Assembly (NCBI GenBank): GCA_020736575.1
Contig: JAGPYM010000004.1
Span: 2,666,001-2,730,000, forward strand
Length of the DNA stretch: 64,000 nucleotides
Origin: Thelonectria olida
Lineage: Eukaryota > Ascomycota > Sordariomycetes > Hypocreales > Nectriaceae
Direction: 5' to 3'
The notes under the pieces are model-generated. The model was not told the DNA's origin, made no database searches, and was given only the letters and a program-made list of their open reading frames with translations. The position numbers and the translations under genes are program-made. Within the stretch, counting starts at the first letter, position 1; the number at the start of each line of letters is the position of its first letter. Positions 20,774-33,305 of this stretch are shown here, in pieces.

Positions 20774-22470
20774 TTACTCCTCCTCGGAGATGATAGACTC
20801 GGCGTCGTTATTGTCCACGACGAGGTCGGCGGGAAACTTCATTCCCGGCACCAACTCAGAATTGACCTCCAAATTGGGGCCCTCTCCCATCTCAATGTCT
20901 AGGAACTTCTCCGTGGGCCCCGAATACATGGTACACACGCTTCCAGAATCGTTCATATCCATACTGGAGTCGCCGTCCTGATCCGTGCTAGAACCCTTGT
21001 CAGCTTCCATGCTGGGCGCAATATCCGTATCCATGCCATCCAGGGCTGCGCGTAGGGCACGTTCCAACTCGGCCTGAGATTCAGTGTCCGTCTCTGTATC
21101 TGAATCATATTCTACCTCCGTATCTGAATCGTCGAGGCTTCCTATGTCCATGTCTATGCCGTCAACGTCATTGTCAAACGGCCTCAGGAGGAGGTCCTTG
21201 TTCAAGAGGGTGATTTCTCGTCCGCGGGCATAACCCTCAATTTGGGCTTCGCAGATGTCAGTTTGGTAAAACAGGAAGAGAGAGTCTGACAAGAGTGGCT
21301 CCCAAACGTCTTTTCCAGACTCGGTGACTTCATCGATTTTGGAGAGAAGCTCTGATAGGCGTGCCTTGTAATCTGTTTCATTTAGCAGAGCGATTTCAGA
21401 CACGGCAAACAGCACTTCAGCCCACATTTGGATAACGTCCTGGGAGAAGCTCATTTGCAGATAGCGAAACTCAAAGGTGCTGCTTGAGCCTTCCAAATCC
21501 ATTGCAGTGTCAGCAGACACGCGGTTTCCGTCCCTATCTCTGAGCGACAAGGCCGAGCCGAGTCGCTGACCATCGTTCGTCATGAGCTGAGCAAGCGCCT
21601 GTAGTGAACTGGTGCGCCAGATTCTCTCGAGAGACTCCTTGAAGAAGGATGGGTTCTGGCTGTTCCAGTGCTCCTCCTTGATAGCGTCGAACTCGGGGAA
21701 ATGGAGACGCAGCTGGGCGGCTCCGGTGGGGTCACTGTGTCGAGAGCCAACAGATGGTCCAGTGGCTAGGGCAGAAGATACGTGAATGTGTTCAGATTGA
21801 GGTCTAGTAGCCATGAGGGGGCCGCCAGAGCGCCGAAGAGCGGGCTCTCGAGAAGAAAGGCGAGCGTGGCCATCTTCTTGGCGAACAGGAGCGTCATGCC
21901 ACCGGGGACGCCAATGTGGACGTGCAAGCCACAAGACTCGTCGGCGGTGATATCCGTGTCGATAGACAGTTGGTGAAGGCACTTAATCATTCTCCCTATG
22001 ACGGGCGAGTCGTTCAGCAACTCGTGGCGATCGAAGATGGGCATTGCGAGTTTGACGCCGGGCCAGTTCCTGTCCGTGTTAATCTTAGATCGACCGTCGA
22101 GATACTCATCTTTGATCAGGAACACGCTGTGTGCAAACGTAGTTCCCGGGCGGACCTTGACGTCCTCTAAGAGTTCGGTGGCTGAGATGACTGGCGTCTC
22201 GCACTCGGTGAAGAGGCCGTCGGCCTCGCAGCTTAGGCACTTGTCGTGATTGAGGACGCCGGTGTAAGCGATGGGCAGGTCGGTCAGGGCAGCCAAGTCC
22301 TCAGCGAACTTTCGTCGGGAGAGGAGGCAGTTTTCAGGCGATTCCCACTCCTGTGTGCGAGGTTCATACATGAAGTGCAGCTCGATGCCGATAGTCAGGT
22401 CAGAGGAGAAGAGCATCTTGCCAGTGTTTGTGAAATCCATAAGGGAGCCGGTGCGGATGGATTGCACCAT
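20774..22470 (-). CDS. Amidoligase-fold protein with acidic C-terminal tail
   Basis: Two exons (21782-22470 and 20774-21734) joined by a 47-nt GTATCT...ACACAG intron give 549 residues. The first half matches the fungal putative amidoligase family (COOH-NH2 ligase fold related to glutamine synthetase): an opening strand with metal-site style TIGIELHFMY near residue 27, and the hallmark DESCGLHVHIGVPGG followed by a helix. Family members are thought to form amide bonds between carboxylates and amines of small molecules or peptides using ATP; no substrate is known for the fungal branch. The C-terminal ~170 residues are strongly acidic with Asp/Glu/Ser/Thr repeats (DSDTEVEYDSDTETDTES) and probably disordered. 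No signal peptide or membrane segment is seen. Confidence 0.75.
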
Positions 22471-25400
22471 TTTTTGCCAACGAGTATTTCGATATCTACT
22501 TCTGTGTGGTTGGGTTGCATTGAAGTCTTGGTAGATTTGTGTGTCTAGATCGTTTCTTCATGTCTACATTGTTTAAAAATACTTATAGAATCTATCACCA
22601 ATTCTGCTTTGGCTTTTCTTAGAAGAGATTGACTCCTATAGTACACACATGTACGAATATCTAGAGTGTTCGTGCCCTCTGTGGCCATTGTTCCATTGAT
22701 CTGACACATTCCGGGGGAAGTGACGAGAGAACAGTCCTGTGAAGCAACAAGCGAAGAAGGAGCAAAGCTAACACGCAAGCATAAGATGAAGAACACTATG
22801 AGATACAACAATGGCTTTGAGAACCTAGCACGGTTGGTCTGGAGCTTGGGTCAACCGAGAATGGTTGAAAGGGAGGTGGCGTCGTCGTTCACTCAACAAA
22901 GAATACGAAGTACAGGAGAAGAAGTCTCATCATGCTCTCAACCAAAGGAGAAAACTTTTCACCGGATCTGTTCCGCCTAACTAGATAACAGTCGCTTACA
23001 TCGTTCAGCTAAACGATGTTATCGAAGGAGTAAAGGATGAACTACACGAAACGCCACCACCTTAGCAAGGGTTTAGACGAAGCCGCCACCAGTCTGTCTC
23101 ATCGCTAGGAGGGGCTCGGTTTTTCGGCGTCGTCTACCGAGTACGTAGCTACAGGAAACACGCATGAATCACACAGCACCGTGTCGCATTGCGAGGCTAT
23201 GCCTGTAACTGTTAAGCCATCTCGCTATTGGAATACCAAGGTATTAGACGGGTTTCCTGTCTTGTTTAGGGGAAGTCAGCCCAATGAGATTGACGATGAA
23301 TCATTCAAGGAACATTCCAGCCCGTCGAGATCAATGCAAAATGAACAGCGCCTTCGCGTGGTGGCTGGTCGGCCATATTCAGGGTCTTTGCCATCACCCA
23401 CGTGTGCAGCACGAGCAGTGACATTCCCACGAGACTGAGACACGAGGAAGGATTCCAATTTCCAAGGTAGAAGACAGGAATGAACTCTAATTCTCGCCGA
23501 AAAGAAGGCGTTTCATGTGCATCTTAACTAATTGAGTACACCGTCATTGAGGCACAGCATGTTGCGCACGGAAGAAACGGTTGCTGTGCCGCCGCCGCGA
23601 CGCATGGACATGGATCATCATCACCACTGATGGGATCTTGACATTTCGCAACGTCGACATGTCGGCCGACTGTGCCCCAAGTGTACATGGATCAGGGCAG
23701 ATCCAGCAGACAAAGGCATCCACAGGATCTACGACAAGTGTCCCCCCCCTTCGGCCTCCAGCTGCTCTCCCGCGTCCGCAGAGAGCCGCTCAGTTCCTGC
23801 ATGGGCCCCGGCGTTGTGCTTGGGGGCGGCCGGATGAGAAGACCCGATGGGAACCAAGAAAGCCGATTCCAAGTCAGCAAGGACTAAATCTTGACCGGGT
23901 GGTCGAGGTCAAACGCGCCGGTCAAGGGACAGGCAGCATTGGCAGTGAGGGATATTGACCAGCCCAACAAGTTAATGTGCAAGGGGGACTGCATGTCTCC
24001 TTGACATGGCGAGTCCGCCGAAGCAGCTAAAAGCGTTGGCGGCGAGATCGGCAGTGCCACGTAATATCGAGGCTGATAATTCTCGAGGACAGATGCGAGA
24101 AGCAACCCGAAAACTCCCCCTGGGCGAGTCAAGAATATGTTTCAATGTTGGAGAGTGTACGTTACTTCTACCAAAGGCTTCTTCTGTTTTGAAAAGGCTT
24201 CAAACACGTCTTGAAAGCGTTACAGGCCTTTTCTCTTTGGGACGATTCACGTGCTTCATTCCTCGAAAACAGAGAGGCACTTGTCTTTCCCTCGAAACTC
24301 GACGCTAGACAGGGACCAGCCTCCAACCGACCCTGGCACTAGAGACTGCGGGGGAGGAGGAGGGGAGCGGTTGACTTGCCGGCGTCTAAGATTTGGGCTG
24401 ATTTCGCGAATGCTGAGAATCTTGGAATCCGGTCGGCTCGGACAAGGGCCATTCTTGGCAGCTCGTTCCCGCAAATAGAGCGTTGGAGCGAGCAGTGGCG
24501 TTCTGCTAACAGGCACACTATCTTTCCCAGCTTCCCAGCGGTCCGTCTGCTCATTCCTGATCAGTGACAGCTTTCGTCTAGTTTAAATTGATGCTTTCCT
24601 GCATGTGCGAGCCAAGTGCAAAAGCAAGTCAATGCCAAGAGGCGGGCTCGGGACGCTGCAAAGTGCGAAGGGGATGCGGGATGAAACGGCAACAGAGATG
24701 CCGGGTGAAGCTGAAGAATGCGGTTGCGAAGTTGGTGGCGTAGGTAATAGGAGGTAAAAAGACGCAGCCCATTTCTGACAGGGCATTGTTCGTAAGTCTG
24801 ATACAAGCCATGTAATCAAATGCGGCCTCCTGCATTATTAACAAAGGGACTGCTTCTAGACTTTGCGATGGAGTTTCCAGATCGCCAGGAACAATTCGAA
24901 AGAAGCAAAGAAAAAGGAAAAACATAGTTATGACAAACCGTTGCTTTTAGTTCTTCGGGAATATCGAGTTGTCATCCATCTCCATCCATTGTGACTAGTT
25001 GCTTCCACTGGTGACATGCCCAACCGAGGACAACAACTTCATATTCTCCTTTCACGATTTCCCATTGCCTGTCTCTCTCTCTCTTGACCACCGAATACCT
25101 AGTTCAAACCCTATTCCGGGGAGCCCTTGTCGTGAAGGCTCTCCAATTTGGCGTCGCATTGGCGCGTTCCGACTTCCCCGCCGATATTCACTGACGCCCC
25201 CCGGGGACCATCAGCTCGGCTGCATCTTCTCATTCGTCCTCAGCAAGCGGGAGGCCAAATAGACATCTCTTCCATGGTTGGTCCTGTCAGGGCTGATGGC
25301 TCACTGTGGCTGCACATCCGTCCAAGGTTGCGAGTCCAGCTGCCGTTGAATGACTCGTGACCTGACATTGAGGGGGAGGCACAATGGCTTGTTGACGTAG

Positions 25401-25940
25401 CCAGTCAAAGCAGCCCTCTCTGTTCCATATTGTTCCCAGACCAAGACGAGAAGGAGGCGTGTACCGATCCTCGTCCAAGTGGATATTCGATGCGAGTCCC
25501 GGGTTCACTGCTAGACGGTCTCGGGAGTAGAGCATTGGCACGCCAAATGTACGTAATAACTCTGGTTTCGATGGGGTCAGGACCGAGCTGACCGGTACGC
25601 TGGGTCGGGGACTGCTTGCCGAATAGCTTGAAGCCCGAGAAACCCTAGACGGAGTCATGAATCTGTGGTCGATCAGCCGTCGGGAGAGACCCTGCAACAG
25701 CCGGATGGATGAAGCCAAGCCTCTCTCTCTCCACTGCTGCGAGTGTGTGCAAAGTATCCGCACATATTATCCTGAGGCGACCCCCATCTCCATGTCCCCT
25801 GTTGGAGATCCTCTGCACCTTGCTTTTTCCCTTCCAAACTGCATCTTTTGTTCTGCAGGCCCTTCGATCTGGGGTAGTCCTTCATTCAACGACATATTCA
25901 CCCCATTCGCATCGCCATATCTCTTCTCTCTCCAGCCACC
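22471..25940. other. Long intergenic region (3.5 kb)
   Basis: No convincing coding sequence. The largest frame (25287-25763, - strand, 158 codons) lacks motifs and lies just upstream of the next gene. No tandem repeat or recognisable mobile-element remnant was seen. Confidence 0.45.
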
Positions 25941-27080
25941 ATGGCAGCCCCGGCAGGCTTCGGGTCGGGGACCGAGGGATATTCCCAGGTGTCGCTGTAC
26001 ATCATCATTGTCTTCCTGTCAATCTCCATGTACAATGTCCTCGAGCTGACCTTTATCATCTGGGGCACCTTCAAGCGGCACTCGGGCCTGTACTTCTGGT
26101 CCTTTTTGGGAGCGTCGTGGGGAATTCCATTCTACTGTGCCGGCTTCCTCATCAAGTACTTTTCCTCCGCGTCACTGGGCTACCTGGCTGGGACGTTGAT
26201 TGCCGCCGGCTGGATAGCCATGGTAACGGGACAGTCGTTGGTGCTGTGGTCTCGACTTCACTTGGTGTTGCGGAACCGAAAGACGCTGAAGATGATTCTG
26301 TGCATGATCTTGGTCGACGCTGTCATCTGCCACGGAGCCATTATACCCATGATTTACGGCTCGTTTTCTAGCAACCCCCTCCCATGGAAGAAGCCTTATA
26401 ACATCATGGAGAAGATCCAGGTGACCATCTTCTTCATTCAAGAGATTATCATTTCCTGCTTCTACATCTTCGAAACCATCAAGCTCATGAAACTCGAACA
26501 GAGTATGGGCAACAAGCGAGGAAGCCGCCGTCTGATGAACCACCTCATCTTCGTCAACGCCGTCATTATCATCCTCGACATAACCATCCTAGGACTCGAG
26601 TACGCCGACCAGTACCAGTACCAGACCGCATACAAGGCCTTTGTGTACAGCACCAAGCTGAAGTTGGAGTTCACCATCCTAAACCGCCTAGTGGAGATGA
26701 CGACTGGAAGCAAGGACGCCAGCTCGGGCCCGCGAAGCCGAACCAACCAGACCAACCCCAGGACGAACATTGCGCTCGAGACGTACATCAGCGAGGCTGG
26801 AGGCAAGCCCGTCGGCGATGTTTCATACCAGGCGTACGCCATGGGCGGCGAGGAGGGCATGGGCGGAACCAGGACACACCACGGAAAGCAGCGCATGGGC
26901 GACACAGGCGTCATGATGACTACCGAAATTGTAGTGCAACGAGAGAACCGCGACGACGACGACAGCAGCGAGGGGAGAAAGTCGATGACCGATTCAACCA
27001 ACGGACCGAGCAAGATGTTTGACGGAGAGAACTTGTCCAAGTCGTCGTCCGAGGTTCATCTGGCGACGCGAGGTTTCTAG
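25941..27080 (+). CDS. Seven-helix membrane protein, fungal-specific
   Basis: This intronless gene encodes 379 residues. Hydrophobic segments lie at about 17-40, 50-75, 79-108, 118-142, 160-183, 202-222 and 230-250, with a short N-terminus and a long hydrophilic C-terminal tail from ~255. Loop residues such as FKRHSGLYFWSFL, WGIPFYCAGFLIKYF and KLKLEFTILNRLVEMT recur in a family of ascomycete integral membrane proteins related in layout to Pth11-like and other GPCR-like proteins, though it has no CFEM domain. The tail is rich in Gly, Ser, Asp and Arg and may be phosphorylated. A receptor or sensor role is possible from topology only; no ligand or G-protein motif can be pointed to. Confidence 0.8.
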   Translation: MAAPAGFGSGTEGYSQVSLYIIIVFLSISMYNVLELTFIIWGTFKRHSGLYFWSFLGASWGIPFYCAGFLIKYFSSASLGYLAGTLIAAGWIAMVTGQSLVLWSRLHLVLRNRKTLKMILCMILVDAVICHGAIIPMIYGSFSSNPLPWKKPYNIMEKIQVTIFFIQEIIISCFYIFETIKLMKLEQSMGNKRGSRRLMNHLIFVNAVIIILDITILGLEYADQYQYQTAYKAFVYSTKLKLEFTILNRLVEMTTGSKDASSGPRSRTNQTNPRTNIALETYISEAGGKPVGDVSYQAYAMGGEEGMGGTRTHHGKQRMGDTGVMMTTEIVVQRENRDDDDSSEGRKSMTDSTNGPSKMFDGENLSKSSSEVHLATRGF

Positions 27081-28503
27081 ACTGACTGGCACCGGCTGTT
27101 ACGGATTTATTAGGGACACGAATACGAAGAGTTCTGTTTGTATTATTTTTTCTGGACGGATACCCTCGATTGGCAAAAGCTGCAAGGGCAGTGAATTAGC
27201 TACTTTACAACCATTTCCTTGCGGCACATAATCAGATGAATGTAATACAAAGTATATAATCCCCACGGCGATGGGACGGATAATACACAACATGTCGATG
27301 ACGATTCATACCGCGGTTGTTGTGTGAAGCGATCAACATTGCCTCGGCCGAGATGCATCAGTGGGCCGGTGATCAATCCTAGCGTCTGCAAAAGTACTCA
27401 TCAAAAGCAAAGCGGTCTGGGCTCAAGCAAGACGAATAAGGTTTGAAACGACGAACACGGCCAACTGATGAAGCCGTAATGTCGGGTTGATGTTGTTGAT
27501 CCATCAGGGGGTTTTGGTTACATGGCTCCAAGACGATGATCCACCAGGAGACGAACGGGTGGGTGACTAATGACTAACGGAAAGAGATCAAAAGCTGCAT
27601 CATGTCTGAGTTAAAGAGACGGCGCCTTTTTTTTCTCTTCCCTTAGTTTACATTTGCCAAGATCATACTACGTAGTGGGCATAAGTCATGAAACGAACCA
27701 AGACACTGCTTCACTAGAGTACGTATCGCAACTTACCCTGCAGTAGCGCCTCCCATATTATTCGAGGGCTGAGTTTGCCTTTCCGCCTTGCGATATGCGA
27801 AATGAGGAGAATCAGGGTTCATGAATCAGCTTAAGTGAGAGTGTCTTATTCCCATTGTTTCTAGGTCGACGTTTTCTGTCTTGAATGAGCCGGCGTGGCG
27901 TCAGCCTTGGGGTGAGTAATTAGGGCCTAGAAGCTGCATCTCGTGTGTTTTTCACGTGGAATGATTATTATATCACTGTGAAGTTTAGTTAGCGAATAGA
28001 ATGGCTCAGGAAACAAGACGATGTAAAACCCGTGTTTGCAATTTATGCTTCATTTTTAACATGTGGCACCTCCTGCGTCATCCGCGGGGGCACACCTCAC
28101 GAGTTGCCCAAAATGCACACCGAAAGAACCCCCGTCAACGCAGATAAATGATGATAAGCGGAGAAACACAAGGGCCGCCAATGCTTAAACAGCAGCAAGA
28201 ATGCAACTTAGCCGTCCAGGTTCATGATATCTCCCGAGCTTCGACCCAATGGAATCATCTTTCCACCCCACGGTGCACGAACTGTCCGAGCCATAACAAC
28301 AAAGGTGCGTGATATGCTCCATCACATACAACTCTTTTCGATCACCGTTGTTCAAATGGAGCGACATGTCCGTCTTCTTCATCCAATCGAAGACGCCTTC
28401 ACCGCCACGAGTTGCAGTGGCATCCATATTGATTGACATGGCATGACAGGGACACAGAAGCTTCAGCGCGTGGGCAGGGCGCGACACATGTTGTGCAACA
28501 AGA
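27081..28503. other. Intergenic region
   Basis: This spans the 3' region of the membrane protein gene and the upstream region of the phytase gene. Only short unsupported ORFs occur on both strands. Confidence 0.5.
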
Positions 28504-30955
28504 ATGGCTTATAAGAAGACCTCATCGCCCGCAATGGACCATGCCTTCGTATCCCCAAGCCGAAGACTCTGCATCACAATCATGATTCTCTCCAGCATCG
28601 TCACCCTGCTGGCCGTCGCCTTGCAGCTGTGGTTCGTCGCCGCAGCCGTTGTCGAGCTGGACGTGGCCGTCACCGCCGTGACCTCGCCAGACGTCGAGTC
28701 GGACTGGACGACGGTCTACTACTCGGACAAGAAGCCGCTGCTGATCGGCAACGACGGAGGGCCCGACAAGGGCGGGTTCCACGCGTACGGCCTCGGATCC
28801 GAGTCTCTCAAAGAAGTCGCCGCGCGGGTGACGGGACGCACCAAGCTAGTGACGACCGTGTATGGCGTCGGAGAAAGGGATCTGATCGTCACCATCGCGC
28901 AGCCCGACTCGGTGATGCGCGTCTTCGAAGCGCCAAAGCTAGAGCACGTTAGCGAAGCTGATCGCGAGGTGCTGGGCGATTGGTCTGCACTGTGCTCGTG
29001 GAAGAGCCCTACGGAGAACAACTACGTGTATCTGTTTGGCAAGAATCAAGCTGTGCAGCTGCTTGTGCGCGAGACAAAGAAGAAGGAGGAGTCGGTCGAG
29101 ATTCTTGAGGTTAGAAATTGCCTTTGCTGAACTGAGGTGTGCGCTGTTACTGACTGGCTGCGCCTAGATCCAAACGTTTGACACGGCCTTTGAAGTCTCG
29201 GGTTGCGCAGCGTCACCATCGCGGTCGCGCATGTACATTTCTGTCGACGACGACAAGGATGTCTACGTATTTGCCCTGGAAGAGAGTACCAAGGCACCCG
29301 AAATCTCAAAGTTGGGCGAGGCCGAGCATGATGTGACCGGTCTCGCCGTTTACGTGTCCAAGAAGGGCGCTGATTATCTGTTCGTCGCGCAGGAGGACAA
29401 GGTCGCCATCTACGACAAGTCTTTCAAACTGCAAGCGACGCTGGCCTTGACTGGGCTCGAGGGAATTGAGGTTCAGGGTCTGAATATGTATCAGGCGCCC
29501 ACCGATGAGTATCCCTCCGGCGTCCTGACCTACGCCATCGAGTCGGACGCGTCGACTGGCTTTGGCGTCACCTCCCTCGAGCATGTGCTCGGCAAAGTCG
29601 GCATCAAAGAAAACACGGGATACAGCCCCCACGAGGAAAGCGAAACATCTCAGAAGGATCCCATCTGCAAAACCTGCTCCAGAAGCGGATTCTGCCTGAA
29701 GGACAAGGGTCAGAAGTGCGAGTGCTTCGCGGGCTTTACCGGCAAGGACTGCACCAAGTACACTTGCACCGATGACTGCTCCGGCCGCGGCAAATGTGCT
29801 GGGCCAAATGTGTGCGAATGCAAAAAAGGATGGGGCGGACTGCACTGCTCGTTCCTCCTTGTCGAGCCGACGTATGAGACCGAGTCACGGCCGGGCGATG
29901 GTGATGATCCGGCCATTTGGATCTCTCCCGTGTCTCGCGAGGAGTCTCGAATCGTGGCAACGATGAAGTCGGGAGACGCGGCTGGGTTGGGCGTGTTTGA
30001 TCTGAAGGGAAATCTCGTCCAGGAGTTTTCTGCTGGAGAACCGAATAACGTCGACATTATTTACGGCTTCAAGGCGGGCAGTCGGACTGTCGATCTGGCT
30101 TTTGCAGCCTGTCGGGAAGATGACACACTGTGGTAAGGGCTTCTCTATGAGCTATCTCGCTTGATGTACTGATGGATTTCTAGTCTCTTCGAGATGCAGT
30201 CCAACGGCACACTCACAACCATCGCCGGCGGAAGCCATCCCGTAGTGGACGACTTTTCCGTCTACGGCTCCTGCACCTACCGCTCCCCCAAGACCGGAAA
30301 GCAATATCTCTTCGTCAACGCCAAGTCTGCTCGATATCTCCAGTACGAGCTGACCTCGACGTCTGACGGAGAGTTGCAGACGACGCTTGTGAGAGACTTC
30401 CAGGGCGGAAGCGGTGGCCAAGTCGAAGGATGCGTCACGGACGAGGAGAACGCGTGGATCTTCATCGGCGAAGAGCCCTCTGCGCTGTGGAGGTATGGAG
30501 CCGAGCCCGACTCTGAGGGTGAAGGAGTTGCTATCGCAAGTGTTGGCGATGGCCATCTTTACGGCGATGTCGAGGGCGTCACTCTCGTCCTGGGCCCCAG
30601 CCCAGATACAGGCTTCATCCTCGTATCCTGTCAGGGCGTCAGCGCATACAACGTCTACCGTCGCGCCGTCCCTCACGAGTACGTGACCACCTTCACCATC
30701 ACCGAGACATCCAACGGAAAGATCGACGCCGTAAGCAATACTGACGGCGTTGCGGCCGTGGGCGTGGCGCTGAGCGGGGATTTCCCGTACGGAGTCGTCG
30801 TGGTGCACGACGATGCGAACCAGCTGCCGGACGGGACGACCAGTTCGGCGGCGAGCTTCAAGATGGTGAGCTTGGAGAAGATCCTGGGGGCCAAGAGTCT
30901 GGGGATCAAAGGGTTGTTGGACGAGGTTGATCGGGATTGGGATCCGAGGAAGTAA
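28504..30955 (+). CDS. Membrane-anchored phytase, two propeller domains around EGF-like modules
   Basis: Three exons (28504-29109, 29168-30132, 30184-30955) encode 780 residues. The enzyme class removes phosphate from myo-inositol hexakisphosphate (3-phytase, beta-propeller type). A basic N-terminus and one hydrophobic segment (~22-50) act as signal anchor or uncleaved signal; a start at 28534 is also possible. Residues ~60-360 form a first, diverged propeller. Two Cys-rich EGF-like modules follow at ~368-425 (CECFAGFTGKDC and CECKKGWGGLHC). The second propeller from ~435 begins with the family motif GDGDDPAIWISP and continues NNVDIIYGF, which carry Ca/phosphate-binding residues. The layout matches fungal double-phytase-domain proteins facing the cell exterior. 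The first domain lacks a clear DDPAIW motif, so it may be non-catalytic. Confidence 0.85.
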
Positions 30956-31017
30956 GCGAGATGAAGGTAGACACCGTTATGAAAAGTCAATTGAACTTCT
31001 GATGACCTCGATTGTTA

Positions 31018-32664
31018 CTACTCTACTGCTGGGAACTCTGCGCAAGACACTTCAGCTTCCTGGACCGGACCACCCATGTCATACCGCAACCCATCCTGAT
31101 TCCCGCTCTTGAATAACGCTGGCGTCACGACAATCTTCACAGACTTCGAGCATTGGTCGGCGGTTGCGCCCTCGACGTCATCTTCGGGCTGGTTGTCCAC
31201 ATCTACCATGGTTGAAGGCTCAAAGCGATTGGATGCTGCCAGATCCGGGAAACGAACGCTCCAGCAGGCGCACTGGCGGCGAAGAAGCTGCGAGAAACTC
31301 AAGGCGGGGAAGAATATGTTGTCTATAAGCTTCTGCCGCTGCTCGCCATTGCCGGGTTGCGAGGTCAGGGGCAGAATGGCGGAGAGGGCGAAATCCACGC
31401 GGTCATCAACGAGATTTATCGTGTCCTGTGGCCACTGTATCGGAGTGTAGACCTTGTCGAGCATGGCCATGGTAATCGTCCTCCATCTATGGAAAGCCGT
31501 GAGAGTGACGGCCTCGCCTACATGCAAATTAGAAATGTCAATTCAACTCTTTTGGAGACTGGGGTATGGTACCGGACTCGAGCAGCGTCTTCTGCAGCTC
31601 AGTAATGCTATTGCGAGTGGCGGGAGGCATCCAGAAGTCCTGCGCAGCACTTGCGGGATACGATGGTTCGGGCAAGGAGCAAATGATGAACTCGGCCAAT
31701 ATCAAGCCCACCCACCCGCGGACGAAATTTCGTCGACGTCGGATATAGTTTGGAGGTAAGAACTCTGGCAGATCTTCAGCACTTGCGAGTGAAGGCAGGA
31801 CGCGACGGATCAGCTCAAAGTTCTCCCTGTGCACATCGGTCACTTGCATTGGACTCTTGGCCGAGCTGCAGAACCGACTTGTCCAGTTCTTCAGCTGAAT
31901 GAAGATCTCATCAAACTCTCCCGAGATGTTCGAGTCCTGTTCCTGTCGCCCAAGAAGCTCATATTGCGCATCGAGAGAAGACTGCATGACATTGTTCCGT
32001 CTCTTCAGCTGGGCGCTGATTTCTTCATGCACCTTCAACCGGCCCTGGAGCGTTTCGATGACGGCATTCGCGTCGGTAAGCCGCAACCGAAGCTCTTCGA
32101 TTTCTCGCAGATGAGTCGTTTCTTGGTAAGGAGTCTCGCGGGAGTCGATATCATCCACACGGTGGGCATAGGACTGCCGATAGCTGGGCTCGCGACCATA
32201 AACCATATCGAGGATCTGTTGGCCGAATGTCAGAAACATTATGAGTCGCTGATTACAACGAGTTATTTCCTCTGTCACCTTCTTCGCCGGATTTCGGCGG
32301 CTGCTTGAGCCTGACCCTTTTACCGAACTCGCCTCTGGACGACGCTCATGGCCACTTTCTCGATAGGGATGGTGATTGTCTCGGTCACGTTCATTCATGG
32401 GCCTCTGGCTACTTCCCCAAGCTACGGGAGATTAGTTGGATGCGCCGAAATCCCAGGGCTACACATACACGATCCTCCATTCGTGGGAGCGAACTGCAAG
32501 GGGGGCTCTTTTTGATCAAGCCTATCATGTTGGTAAGATTTGAGGGAGCGCTTTCTGCCATCATCATCTTTATGCCTGGGAAGGGAGAGGGCATCATCAC
32601 GGTCCATGTCAACCGAGTCAGAACCAAAGCCGTCGCTCAGGCCAAGAGGGCGAGGCCTCGACAT
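31018..32664 (-). CDS. Coiled-coil protein of unknown function (514 aa)
   Basis: Three exons (32469-32664, 31573-32421, 31018-31517) encode 514 residues. Both introns are 48-55 nt with clear branch sites (CCAACTAATC and TTTCTAATT). The N-terminus MSRPRPLGLSDGFGSDSVD is hydrophilic and charged. A heptad-like coiled coil (LREIEELRLRLTDANAVIETLQGRLKVHEEISAQLKRR) sits near the middle. It is followed by a globular segment with FDEIFIQLKNWTSRFCSSAKS, FVRGWVGLILAEFIICSLP, and a helical C-terminal part (VDFALSAILPL, DNIFFPALSFSQLLRRQ). I recall similar helical proteins in other ascomycetes without a role. It has no signal peptide. It is convergent with the phytase gene, the 3' ends being 62 bp apart. 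Confidence 0.75.
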
Positions 32665-33305
32665 GATAGTAGTTAGTACTTGAACAGGTATCAAGCAATG
32701 GGGTGCCGTGCAAAAAAGCAAACTGATTGTAGGGACGAAGGGTTGTCAGCTGAGGTTGGAGGAACCGCCGCCGCTCACCGCCGGTAATGGATAATGAAAG
32801 TGATATGGAGGCAAGGCAGATTTCGAAAGCCGAATGTGCCGAGCTGAACTGAGACAGGGCTGAAGGCGCATGCTCGAGGCCCTGCCTCCTAGCTCAAAGT
32901 CACCAAAGTGGCTTTATTGACGCAGAGCAGTGTCACGGGTCTTCGCGGGCGTCGAAGCTACGTCGTCCGCCTCCAAACCAGATGCGATGATCTTCAAGCC
33001 CAGGGAATACCAAGTTGTGTCACCATGCCGGAAGATCCAAGACGGCGTGGTCGAGACTCGTCAAGTCACTTCCCCTCACGTCGCCACGTCTCACGCCCAT
33101 GCGGTCGTTGGCTGCGTGGATTGTGAAATACACGGGCTTTGCGGAGCTGCGTTGCTCACATGGTAACAGAGGAGGAATCACGTAGTAACAGGACCAAGCA
33201 ACATTCTTGTTCTGGCGTCTCACCTGAGAAGCTCTCATTTCTGCTATCAATACTAATCAATGAAAATGCGTGGAGATATCCGCGATTATATCGAGAGCTG
33301 CCAAG
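32665..33305. other. Intergenic region
   Basis: This is upstream of the coiled-coil gene and downstream of the GTPase gene. No gene or repeat is evident. Confidence 0.5.

Noticed and set aside
25287..25763. 158-codon - strand frame upstream of the seven-helix protein gene
   Set aside because: Codon use is less biased than in neighbouring genes and no motif is present; it may overlap the promoter of the next gene.
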